Of a stretch of DNA of 64,000 nucleotides, positions 39,781-50,296 are shown piece by piece. The notes under the pieces are model-generated. The model saw only the letters and a list, made by a program, of their open reading frames with translations, did not search any database and was not told the origin of the DNA. Positions within the stretch are counted from its first letter, which is position 1, and every line of letters starts with the position of its first letter. The DNA lies in the NCBI GenBank assembly GCA_030272155.1, contig CP126195.1, positions 5,935,001 through 5,999,000 on the forward strand. The letters are read 5' to 3'. This DNA comes from Tetradesmus obliquus (lineage: Eukaryota; Chlorophyta; Chlorophyceae; Sphaeropleales; Scenedesmaceae). Both the position numbers and the translations under genes were made by a program.

Positions 39781-42384
39781 GTGTGCAGCAGGAGGCTGTT
39801 GGTGCCAGCCCAGGACAACAGAGAGGAGCAGCAGCAGCGTCAGCAGCAGCAAGAGCAGCAGCAGCAGCTGCATCAGCAGCAGCTGGAGCAGTATCACCAC
39901 CAGCAGCAGCAGCAGCAACACCACCACCAGCGGCTTCTCATGCGCTTGCAGGAACAGGCCGGACGCAGCACTCAGCGCTGCACATGCGGCTTCCTTGGCT
40001 GCACCAGCTGCCAGCAGCACAGATCAACTGCTGTGGTGAAGCACTGCGAGTGCAAGCCAGACAGCTGCCGCATCATGGCATGCGCAACGCCCGCTTGCGC
40101 ACACATTCTCTTGAAGCCGCGGCGCTGCGCTGTGCCTGTTAGACAACAGGGGATGAGCCGCATGGTGGCGCAGAAGACATTCTTGTCAGCATTCAAACCG
40201 CTGCCACATCCGCTTCTCATGCGCTTGCAGGAACAGGCCGGACGCAGCACTCAGCGCTGCACATGCGGCTTCCTTGGCTGCACCAGCTGCCAGCAGCACA
40301 GATCAACTGCTGTGGTGAAGCACTGCAAGTGCAAGCCAGACAGCTGCCGCAGCATGGCATGCGCAGCGCCCGCTTGCGCACACATTCTCTTGATGCCGCG
40401 GCGCTGCGCTGTGCCTGTTGGACAACAAGGCATGAGCCTCAAGGTGGCGCAGAGCACATTCATGTCAGCATCAAAACTGCTGCCACATTAGCCGCAAATG
40501 CGCTTGCAGGAACAGGCCGGACGCAGCACTCAGCGCTGCACATGCGGCTTGCTTTGCTGCACCAGCTGCCAGCAGCACAGATCAACTGCTGTGGTGAAGC
40601 ACTGCAAGTGCAAGCCAGACAGCTGCCGCATCATGGCATGCGCAGCGCCCGCTTGCGCACACATTCTCTTGAAGCCGCGGCGCTGCGCTGTGCCTGTTAG
40701 ACAACAGGGGATGAGCCGCATGGTGGCGCAGAAGACATTCTTGTCAGCATTCAAACCGCTGCCACATCCGCTTCTCATGCGCTTGCAGGAACAGGCCGGA
40801 CGCAGCACTCAGCGCTGCACATGCGGCTTCCTTGGCTGCACCAGCTGCCAGCAGCACAGATCAACTGCTGTGGTGAAGCACTGCAAGTGCAAGCCAGACA
40901 GCTGCCGCAGCATGGCATGCGCAGCGCCCGCTTGCGCACACATTCTCTTGATGCCGCGGCGCGGCGCTGTGCCTGTTGGACAACAAGGCATGAGCCTCAA
41001 GGTGGCGCAGAGCACATTCATGTCAGCATCAAAACTGCTGCCACATTAGCCGCAAATGCGCTTGCAGGAACAGGCCGGACGCAGCACTCAGCGCTGCACA
41101 TGCGGCTTGCTTTGCTGCACCAGCTGCCAGCAGCACAGATCAACTGCTGTGGTGAAGCACTGCAAGTGCAAGCCAGACAGCTGCCGCATCATGGCATGCG
41201 CAGCGCCCGCTTGCGCACACATTCTCTTGATGCCGCGGCGCTGCGCTGTGCCTGTTAGACAACAGGGGATGAGCCGCATGGTGGCGCAGAAGACATTCTT
41301 GTCAGCATTCAAACCGCTGCCACATCCGCTTCTCATGCGGTTGCAGGAACAGGCCGGACGCAGCACTCAGCGCTGCACATGCGGCTTCCTTGGCTGCACC
41401 AGCTGCCAGCAGCACAGATCAACTGCTGTGGTGAAGCACTGCGAGTGCAAGCCAGACAGCTGCCGCATCATGGCATGCGCAGCGCCCGCTTGCGCACACA
41501 TTCTCTTGAAGCCGCGGCGCTGCGCTGTGCCTGTTAGACAACAGGGGATGAGCCGCATGGTGGCGCAGAAGACATTCTTGTCAGCATTCAAACCGCTGCC
41601 ACATCCGCTTCTCATGCGCTTGCAGGAACAGGCCGGACGCAGCACTCAGCGCTGCACATGCGGCTTCCTTGGCTGCACCAGCTGCCAGCAGCACAGATCA
41701 ACTGCTGTGGTGAAGCACTGCAAGTGCAAGCCAGACAGCTCCCGCAGCATGGCATGCGCAGCGCCCGCTTGCGCACACATTCTCTTGATGCCGCGGCGCT
41801 GCGCTGTGCCTGTTGGACAACAAGGCATGAGCCTCAAGGTGGCGCAGAGCACATTCATGTCAGCATCAAAACTGCTGCCACATTAGCCGCAAATGCGCTT
41901 GCAGGAACAGGCCGGACGCAGCACTCAGCGCTGCACATGCGGCTTCCTTGGCTGCACCAGCTGCCAGCAGCACAGATCAACTGCTGTGGTGAAGCACTGC
42001 AAGTGCAAGCCAGACAGCTGCCGCAGCATGGCATGCGCAGCGCCCGCTTGCGCACACATTCTCTTGATGCCGCGGCGCTGCGCTGTGCCTGTTAGACAAC
42101 AGGGGATGAGCCGCATGGTGGCGCAGAAGACATTCTTGTCAGCATTCAAACCGCTGCCACATCCGCTTCTCATGCGCTTGCAGGAACAGGCCGGACGCAG
42201 CACTCAGCGCTGCACATGCGGCTTCCTTGGCTGCACCAGCTGCCAGCAGCACAGATCAACTGCTGTGGTGAAGCACTGCGAGTGCAAGCCAGACAGCTTC
42301 ATTCATTCATTCATTCATTCATACACGTGCGCTTGCCCTTCCATGCATTTTACATCAAATATGCGTAGAACTTCTACCTTGTAA
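39781..42384 (+). CDS. Cys-rich repeat ORFs encoded by the 279-bp array (hypothetical)
   Basis: After a Gln/His-rich lead (39781-39940) the plus frame encodes a 93-residue unit with RCTCGFLGCTSCQQH, HCECKPDSC, ACAHILLKPRRCAVPV and MSRMVAQKTF. Cys and His are regularly spaced, as in metal-binding repeats. The frame is interrupted by TAG at 40489, 41047 and 41884, each at the same point in a B-type unit (CCACATTAGCCGCAAATGCG). That leaves open blocks of two, two and three units and a last partial block. Because 279 is a multiple of three, other frames on both strands are also open, so coding is uncertain. It could be the 3' part of the zinc-finger-like gene at 39393, or non-coding satellite. 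Confidence 0.35.
39942..42297. repeat. 279-bp tandem array, about 8.4 copies
   Basis: Units begin with GCAGGAACAGGCCGGACGCA-type sequence near 39942, 40221, 40500, 40779, 41058, 41337, 41616, 41895 and 42174. The last is cut off at 42297, where (CATT)n begins. Two unit types are distinguished by their ends (CATCCGCTTCTCATG for A, CATTAGCCGCAAATG for B) and by linked internal differences. Their order is A B A B A A B A and a partial unit, so blocks of two and three units have been amplified. Confidence 0.95.
42298..42323. repeat. (CATT)n microsatellite at the end of the 279-bp array
   Basis: About six CATT units follow directly on the truncated ninth repeat unit. The complementary AATG run appears at 42490 where the next satellite starts. 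Confidence 0.9.
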
Positions 42385-42473
42385 CACACCCAAACACGCG
42401 CACACACAAACACAGGGCTGCACAGAAGCGCAAGACACTGTGCCGCAGGCTGCGGCTCAACCTGGCGCCATTG

Positions 42474-44030
42474 CTGCCATTTAGCAGCTGAATGAATGAA
42501 TGTGCTACGCCTGATGTAATCACACTCAACACCCGCGTAAAGGCATGGGGCGTTTATGGCGATGAGGACACCTCATGCGCCTCCACGCCTCCTCCCTTTC
42601 CCAGCAGCTGCCCAAACAGCTGCGCACACAGCGCAGATGCTGTTCTGCCAGCGGTGAGCAGCAATGATAGACCGCTGCTGTGCATGGGGCGCCAGCGCAC
42701 ACTGGCCACCTGCTTGCAGGCACACACATGCCCCAGCTTGCTCCGGCTGCGCTGCGCTGCCTGGCCACCGTCACAGCAGCGCAAGACACCTGCGGCTCAA
42801 CCTGGCGCCATTGCCGGCAACCCAGCAGCCGAATGAACGAATGTGCTACGCGTGGTGTGATCACACTCAACACCCGCGCAAGCAAAGGCAGGGGACGTTT
42901 ATGGCGATGAGGACACCTCATGCGCCTCCACGCCTCCTCCCTTTCCCAGCAGCTGCCCTAACAGCTGCGCACACAGCGCAGATGCTGTTCTGTCAGCGGT
43001 GAGCAGCAATGATTGATTGCTGCTGTGTATGGGGCGCCAGCGCACACTGGCCACCTGCTTGCAGGCACACACATGCCCCAGCTTGCTCCAGCTGCGCTGC
43101 GCTGCCTGGCCACCGTCACAGCAGCGCGAGACACTTGCGGCTCAACCTGGCGCCATTGCCTGCAACGCAGCAGCCGAATGAACGAATGTGCTACGCGTGG
43201 TGTGATCACACTCAACACCCGCGCAAGCAAAGGCAGGGGACGTTTATGGCGATGAGGACACCTCATGCGCCTCCACGCCTCCTCCCTTTCCCAGCAGCTG
43301 CCCAAACAGCTGCGCACACAGTGCAGATGCTGTTCTGTCAGCGGTGAGCAGCAATGATTGATTGCTGCTGTGTATGGGGCGCCAGCGCACACTGGCCACC
43401 TGCTTGCAGGCACACACATGCCCCAGCTTGCTCCGGCTGCGCTGCGCTGCCTGGCCACCGTCACAGCAGCGCAAGACACCTGCGGCTCAACCTGGCGCCA
43501 TTGCCGGCAACCCAGCAGCCGAATGAACGAATGTGCTACGCGTGGTGTGATCACACTCAACACCCGCGCAAGCAAAGGCAGGGGACGTTTATGGCGATGA
43601 GGACACCTCATGCGCCTCCACGCCTCCTCCCTTTCCCAGCAGCTGCCCAAACAGCTGCGCACACAGCGCAGATGCTGTTCTGTCAGCGGTGAGCAGCAAT
43701 GATTGATTGCTGCTGTGTATGGGGCGCCAGCGCACACTGGCCACCTGCTTGCAGGCACACACATGCCCCAGCTTGCTCCAGCTGCGCTGCGCTGCCTGGC
43801 CAGGCCATGGCCATTGTCACAGCAGCGCAAAACGCCTGCGGCGCAACCTAGTGTCATTGACTGCACCCCAGCGGCTGAATGAATGACTAGCTTCGCGTTG
43901 TGTGTTCACACGCAACGCCCGCATAACTCAAGGAAGGGTGTGTGTGTAGCGATATCGCATCATCGATGAGGACACCTCATGCGCCTCCACGCCTCCCACC
44001 ATGCCCAGCAGCTGCCCAAACAGCTGCGCA
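42474..44030. repeat. 345-bp satellite array, about 4.5 copies
   Basis: Copies of GAATGTGCTACGC start near 42494, 42838, 43183 and 43528, with a diverged fifth near 43880. Period is 341-356 bp. Each unit contains a short hairpin ATGAGGACACCTCATG. The period is a multiple of three in most units, so long frames stay open on both strands (for example 302 codons on the minus strand at 43866-42958). These look like a by-product of the repeat, since no protein family is evident. Confidence 0.93.
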
Positions 44031-44049
44031 CACATTGTCTTTGCTCCTG

Positions 44050-44695
44050 TGAAGCAGGGCTGCCATTTATTTTCCGTTTGGGTAGGCATGCAGGGTGTGC
44101 GCATTGTGTGCTTCCCTGTCATGCATATGATACCCTCTTTCTCTCAGTCACCGCTTACTATGTCATCGGCTTGCTGTGGTATGCAGCCATACAAGCCGAC
44201 AGGCTGCGGCCTGGGATACCTTTGGTTTGACTGAATTGTGTGAACACGTCAAGACTCAAGGCTCTGGAGCTGCTCTCGTGCATCCCATTGTCGCGTCTGC
44301 TGCTGCTGCCTGCAATGTTTGGAGGTGTTGACGTATATTAGACTGCACAGAAGCAGCAGTTTGATCTGCTGGATCTCTGGAGAGATGTCAGCAATGCAAG
44401 AGCAACGCAGGTACCTGCACCGGTGCAGCCCCTGAGAAAAGTATCAGGCGGGTATACCAATGAGCATCAAACTCAAAGTCGACTGATGTAATAATTTCTT
44501 TTTCAGGTTGGTGAGCTAGCAATCACATAGTCTATATGGCACTGCTGGCCCAGATGTTATGTAACAGCTGCAGCTGTGTCGTTCAAACCACAGATCAAGA
44601 TGACAAGTGATTCATCACTAACTTCGACCAAGGCGCTCGACGCTTTGCGCTCCCGTGTTATGCTTTGTAGATGGGTTTGAAATGATCGGCTGAAC
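44050..44695. other. Spacer / 5' region of the 44.7-kb gene
   Basis: No gene is recognised. It probably contains the promoter and 5' leader of the gene starting at 44696. Confidence 0.4.
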
Positions 44696-45227
44696 ATGGC
44701 AGCAACTCATGATGATCACTTGGACGCCATTGTGTTTGACATCGACGGCCACAAGCTTCTAAAAATCGCATGGGTCTATGAAGAGAACGATGGCCTAGAC
44801 ACAGTTTATGAGGAGGTGTGGGGCGAGATCAAGAAGGCAACACGCGCAGCAAGCGAGGACGACCTCCAGATCATCACAGCCAAGGGGGCGATACCCCTGC
44901 GCAGATGCCTGCAGAAGGCGCTGCAGGGCAACGCAGCAGTAGTTTCCACAATAGACGATGGGCAGCTGATGCTCAAGGTGGAGGTGCTAGGCAAGGTGGC
45001 AGGCAAGGGGAGGGCCACAGGTAAAGCAGCTGGATGTGCAGGCAGGATGCCTGAGGCAGCTGCACCAGTTACCCAAGCTCAACGCCCCAAGCAGCAGCAC
45101 AGTACCACGCACATCCATGTTCATATGTCACCTAAGCTGGTGCTATGCACTGCAGGTGCCAGCAGGGCCAGGAGCACAGGCAGGAGTATGGCCAGGCAGG
45201 CCAGCAGCAGCAGCGCAGCAGCAACGT

Positions 45228-45265
<38 letters not shown>

Positions 45266-46559
45266 CCAGGAGCCGCAGAAAGACCAGCGGCTGAGGACAA
45301 GTCAAGCAAGCTGCTTTCAAGAGTGTTTGTCATGTGGCCGAAGCACACACAGACTGTGCTGGTACGAACATGCACATACACAGCTCTGGATATGGCACAC
45401 TATGTTCGGTCACAGAACAGTTAGAGCAAATGCATATGCGCGTGCTTCCCAGCTCAAAGCGCGCATGCTGCAGCACTCAGCAGCTTCAAGCAACAGCACC
45501 TGCAAACAACAGCAACTGCAAGAGCTGTGTCGTTGTTGCGCTTCACCTTGCGCAGTATGCTGCTTTTGCCCGCAGCAATTATGCATGCACTGTATGCATA
45601 CGTGCAGTGACGCTGTGTTGTGCGTGTGCAGGCGTTCATGACCACAAGCGACGGCAACCCAGATCTGGACGACATGGGCAACCCCAAGGTGGACCACAAG
45701 AACAGCTGCTACAAGGGGCAGTGCATCAAGGTGTCCGAGAAGGACCTGGTGTGGGAGCCGCTGCGCCTGGCCATTGTCCAGGTGATGGAGGACGTGTTCG
45801 GCGTGAGCACCCAAGATGCTGCAGAGAAGATCAGAAAGTGAGTGGCAGCATGCTTTCCAGAGGAAGGCCATTGTTTTACAGTTGTCCTTCTATAGCTTTG
45901 CAGCTCTTGCATCAGTCAAAGTCTTGTGATCAGATGCACAAGTGCACCAGAGAGCAAGGAGGGGCGGTTGCTGACTTAGAGGCTGCGACCGTTTTTGTAG
46001 CCGATGACCACACAACGTTGCACTTGAGAACTTGCAATCACCAAGAAAAAATGTCGGATGCTACAGTTGCTGCCACCTCCCTTGCTGCCGCAGGAAAGCC
46101 TCCCAGCAGGCCAAGACCATTGAGCACGCCCATGCAGCGGCTGATGCTGCCAAGACAGCAGCTATTGCGGAGATGTTGAGGGCAGCAGAACATGGCAGCA
46201 TGGGCGCAGAGGCAGCAGACGAGATCAGCGAAGCAGTGGAGGCAGCAGTGGCTGCTGCAGTGCCAGCCACCGTCACAAAGCGCAAAGATCTCGCGGCAGC
46301 TGAAGCAGCAGCAGATGCCTGGAAAGAGAGCTTCTGGGAGCTGTATGAGCGACGGCACGAGCAGCCTGCGCCACTGCAAGAGCAGCTGCTGCCGTTCGCA
46401 AAGCTCGCGGACAAGGCAGCTGAGCGGCGCGCAGCGACAGCACAGGGTGTCACAGATGAGGAGTTCGCACGCGCCCTGGGCGAGACTGCAGAGCTGGCCA
46501 GCCAACAGCCTGCACCTGGCAGCCTGGTCGCCCGCTGGTTCCCAGATCAGGTGAAATGA
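44696..46559 (+). CDS. Multi-exon protein of unknown function, acidic N-terminus and Ala-rich helix
   Basis: Four exons join in phase: 44696-45020, 45156-45361, 45632-45837 and 46094 to either the stop at 46559 or a donor at 46550. The first exon starts MAATHDDHLDAIVFDIDGHK and looks like a compact folded domain (VWGEIKKATRAASEDDLQII, LMLKVEVLGKV). The second is Ala-rich through a CAG run. The third, GNPDLDDMGNPKVDHKNSC to VMEDVFGVSTQDAAEKIRK, looks conserved and folded. The fourth is Ala/Glu-rich and probably a long helix or coiled coil, ending ALGETAELASQQPA then SLVARWFPDQ. No family is recognised. If the 46550 donor is used, in-frame phase-0 exons follow at 46768 and beyond. The gene lies inside the block bounded by the 60-bp inverted repeats. 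Confidence 0.6.
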
Positions 46560-46767
46560 CAAACACATTGTCAAGACAGCAGCATTTTGGAAGTGTCTTT
46601 AGCTCTGTGATGGTGAAGTGCTTTCGTAATAGCATCTGCTGGTGTATGAAGTGCAAGTGCTGGTTGGCAAGATGCACTGAAAGTATTTCAAATATCAACC
46701 ACAATCAGGGCACATAAGCGTATCGTGCTCTACCTCATGTATGATCTATCTTGCTGCACCGCTGCAG

Positions 46768-48803
46768 GCTCTGGGCGGCGCTGCAGATGTTCCAAGGCAC
46801 AGCGCTGGAGCAGCAACAGCAGGGCACGAAAAGGTGGGCTACACAGTTGTGCAGAGTCATGCAAGGCAGCATGGGTGGTGTGTGCCAAAGGCGCCACACA
46901 TTCAACGTTGCTCTGACAGCAGCAACAGCGGCAACAGCGAAAGCAGCTAACAAACATGCTTGATGCTATTGTTTCTTGTGTGAGATGTGTCTGGCTGATA
47001 CCGGCAGCAAGATATAATCTGCCACAGCGCAAGCTTAAGGCTCAGCAAGCTTATTGACTGTTGATGTGCACAGCTGCTGAGCTTGCTCTTCTGCTTATGT
47101 TTTTGTCTGCATGTGGCACGCGTTCATTTTTTGCTGTGTACCTACAGACAGCAGACACAGCTGCTGGCGGCACCGCAGGAGCGGAGCAGCACCGGGTGAG
47201 TGACACCATCCTTCTGCTGCAGTGACGGCCTATGCAATGATACATCTTCCTGCAAATTGCAGCAGCACAATCACAACTGCAATCGTATATTTCGACAGGC
47301 GGTAAGAAGTGGTGTTTTTTTCGGTTGGAACCAGCATGGATGTTGGGGGCATTAGTACAGCAACACTGCAGAATGCAGCAACAACATCATCAGCTGCTGT
47401 GCATTCCATATGAAAACTTCAGAAAAATGCTGATGCTTCATTTGCACTCGTTTGTTTTGTTGTTACCACACCAATGCAGGCACCCTCACAGTCCTCAGCA
47501 GCTGCTGCGCAGCGGCAATGTACAGTTGCCAGCGCAGCTGCAGCAGTTGAGCCAGCAGCAACGCCTGCAGGGGCAGCAGCAGCAGCAGCATGATGAGACG
47601 CAGAGCCTCGACAGCGCTGTGGCTGCTGGGGTAGGCAGCCACGCCTCCAGCACAGCACCCAGCAGGCGTGTTGTGCATGACCAGCACCCACGGTCTGCAG
47701 CTGCACCTGCCGCAGCTAGTGCAGCTGGTGCTGGCAAGGGCTCACATGGCGGTGCTGCTTGGAAGAACCTGAACAAGCTGCTAGGCGCGCATCACGTGCC
47801 TCCAGAGTTGGTGCAGGAGATTGGACTGGCCAGGGTGAGCTGTCTGGTGACACTTGATTCAGCATGCTGCTTTTGAAATTTCTAATCTTTTCTTTCTCTT
47901 GTGTGTTGTCCAGGTTTCCTGTGAGTCTGCAGAGAGCACCAAAACAGGCGCAGTCACCTTTGTCTCTTCAACTTGAAATTCCCACACGGCGCATGCAGCT
48001 ACATGGTGGTTTGGAACATATGACACTGCTCTGGTAAGTCATTGCGTCCTGACTGTAAAGGATAGGCGTGACAACGATCGATGGCAGCCAAATGACCACG
48101 CGTTGCAATATCAACACTGCACACTTACTGTTGCTGTACAGGTCCAAGTTTTACATAGCGTCTCTGACAGACATGCATACACTGCCATCAGTGCTGCTGC
48201 AACTGTTGTCCCGCTGCACTTGCAGGAACACATGTCAAGTGCACAGCATCATTTTTCATTGAGTCCCCCTGAGCAGCCTCTGACGTATGTGCATGCATCT
48301 GCTGTTGTAAATGCTGTTTGCAGAAAGGCGTGGTTGGAGCTATGCAGGCCGGAGACCGCCCAACCGTTGACCAGCTACGCAGGGATGCCACAAAGGGCTT
48401 GCTGGCTTTTCTGCCAACTGCAGCGAGCAAGGTAGCTGAAAAGCACGGCAAAGACGACGACGGGGACAAGGCTGCAGCGAAGCGCCTGAGGAGGAAGCGC
48501 AGGGCTGAAGCAGCAGGCAATAAGGGTGCCGACAGCGGCGCAGGTGGGGCGGCAGGCGGCAGCAGGCAGCAGCGTCAGAAGCGGCAGCCGCCAAAGCGCA
48601 AGAAGCAGGAGTCTGAGGAGTCAGAAGAGGAGGCAGACAGCGACAGCAGCAGCAACAACAGCAGGGACGAGGACGAGGCTGCAGGCAACAGCGATGACAT
48701 GGATGATGATGCAGCAGCAGCAGCAGCAGCAGCAGCAACGAATGGCAGGAGCAGGAGGGCAGGGGCAGGTAGGAACCAGAGATTGGAAGAGTATGAGAGG
48801 TAG
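46768..48803 (+). CDS. Further exons, probably 3' part of the preceding gene (nuclear-type basic/acidic tail)
   Basis: Candidate exons: 46768-46833 (phase 0, ALGGAADVPRHSAGAATAGH), one near 47150-47195 (TADTAAGGTAGAEQHR, phase 0), a Gln-rich exon after the CAG near 47480 ending at a GTGAGC donor near 47834 (KNLNKLLGAHHVPPELVQEI), a short one near 47920, and a last exon from 48325 to the stop at 48801-48803. The last exon has GDRPTVDQLRRDATKGLLAF, a basic stretch RLRRKRRAE and KRQPPKRKKQ typical of nuclear localisation signals, an acidic Ser/Asp/Glu region, poly-Ala and the end RLEEYER. The join between the 47.2-kb and 47.5-kb exons is out of frame in the simplest model, so an exon may be missing or a separate gene may begin here. 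Confidence 0.4.
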
Positions 48804-49167
48804 GGACAGGGCATGCTGAGGGAAGGCCCACCACGTTAACCTGTTGGTGTTGACGTGAGTGTGTCTTTCATACATTGGTGTGAGCAGTGGTGTTCAGCGG
48901 TTGTGTATTTTTGATAGCAGAAGATGCTGCTGAGCATCAAAGCACTGCATCCGCATTTGTCTTTGTGCATGATGCGTTTGCTGTTTGGTGTTTACAGTCG
49001 TGTCCTGCAAGCCTTCACATGCATGCACATTGTGCAGTGACAGCAGGCAGTGGCCAGTCACCAGTGCCGAGGGCGACCACCATCGAGGTGTTGTTGACTG
49101 CAGCTTTACTGTGGCGTCGAGATACGCATATAGTGCTTTTGTTACAGCTTTTCTGGTGCTGTAACAC
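48804..49167. other. 3' flank of the 44.7-48.8 kb gene
   Basis: No feature is recognised. Confidence 0.4.
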
Positions 49168-49320
49168 GTGTCCAGTTGCACGTCCAGTGCTCGTCCAGTT
49201 TGACGTCCAGTCTGCCTCCTCGACGTCCAGTGCACAACTGGACGTGCTCACGTCCAGTCGCAACTCGACGAGCCACATGTCACGTCCAGTTGCATGATGT
49301 GCAACTGGACGTGCCTTGAC
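49168..49320. repeat. Cluster of ACGTCCAGT motifs in both orientations
   Basis: About nine copies of CGTCCAG or its complement CTGGACG, often extended to GCACGTCCAGTTGCA, lie within 150 bases. A related cluster with mostly plus orientation is at 38843-38940. The arrangement resembles subterminal motif arrays of DNA transposons. Confidence 0.7.
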
Positions 49321-49446
49321 TTGCATCTTGATTGTCTGGTGATCATAGTGAACACTGTGCGACGTACCACTGCTGCAGTGTCAAAGTGTTGATTCAAAGC
49401 CCATGAAGCCGACTGCGGAAGGCTCGCTGCGTATTTGCGATGGCTC

Positions 49447-49506
49447 CGTGACACGGCGATTGTTAGAGTTGTTGGGTCGCCGTGTGACACCGCCTACCAG
49501 AGGGTA
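49447..49506 (-). repeat. Inverted copy of the 60-bp repeat at 34397-34456
   Basis: It matches the copy at 34397 in reverse complement over about 60 bases without a mismatch noticed. Flanking sequences of the two copies differ on both sides. Confidence 0.85.
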
Positions 49507-50296
49507 ACCTATCTCGAGCAGACTTATGTTCAAGCTGAATGCGTTGCGGGGTTACCAACCTTCGAAGTGCAGCAACCAACCCTGAAAACGCACCGACAAA
49601 GAAGTTTAATAATTTGGTTGATAGTAATATCGCACGCAGAGGAGATAGCACAATATGCACGCTGCGTAATAGATGAACTAATCAAATAACAGTGCAGCGC
49701 GCGGTCCGCCACCCCGGGTCACCCCAGCGCTTATAAGCTCGTTATCAATCACTTGTTTCATCAATATGACCGTGTTGGGTGGCAAAGGAGACATCCCTAA
49801 GTCTCCCTGAATACTTGTTGAAGTTAGGTGGGAGCAAGCACGGACATCGTCAGGCTCCACTGCACAAGAGGTTAAAGTGGCTACAAACACAACAATCATA
49901 TAGTCCTAGACAATTGAAGGCTTCATCAAGCTCCATTGAAGTGTATCTGGAACCTCGGGCCCCGGGGTCGAGGCTGCGCGTTCAGCATCGGAGAATTTGG
50001 AGGTAAGGCGCCGGCAGACAAGGCTATCGCTGACGAACACAGCTGCTTAGATTATATCTGGGTTGTTTCATCCTGCAGCTGCCCTCAAGCAACGACAACG
50101 TGTGGGCCCGCAAGTGCAATTGTCGAGCTCGGGATGCCTTCCAGCAGCAGCCGTGGTAAGCTGAAACGTGCCTCTGCGTGTTGTCATCATCAATGAAAAA
50201 GCCTTTTCTGACGTCTTTCGATGCTGTCGATGCCGCTGCTGCTGCCTCCCTTGCCCCAGATCCCACCAGGCACCCATCCAGCCACTGACCGTCGTG
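49507..50296. other. Upstream region of the plus-strand NIDO gene
   Basis: No separate gene is recognised. An open frame upstream of the chosen start runs in frame from 50168, but it lacks signal-peptide character and has no counterpart in the paralogue. Confidence 0.4.

Noticed and set aside
42900-43700. Possible hammerhead ribozyme in the 345-bp satellite (GATGAGGACACCTCATG)
   Set aside because: The sequence forms a simple hairpin but lacks the CTGATGA...GAAA core, so no ribozyme is claimed.
42958-43866. 302-codon open frame on the minus strand within the 345-bp satellite
   Set aside because: Its length follows from a repeat period divisible by three and near-identical units. It has no recognisable domain, and the opposite strand is equally open.
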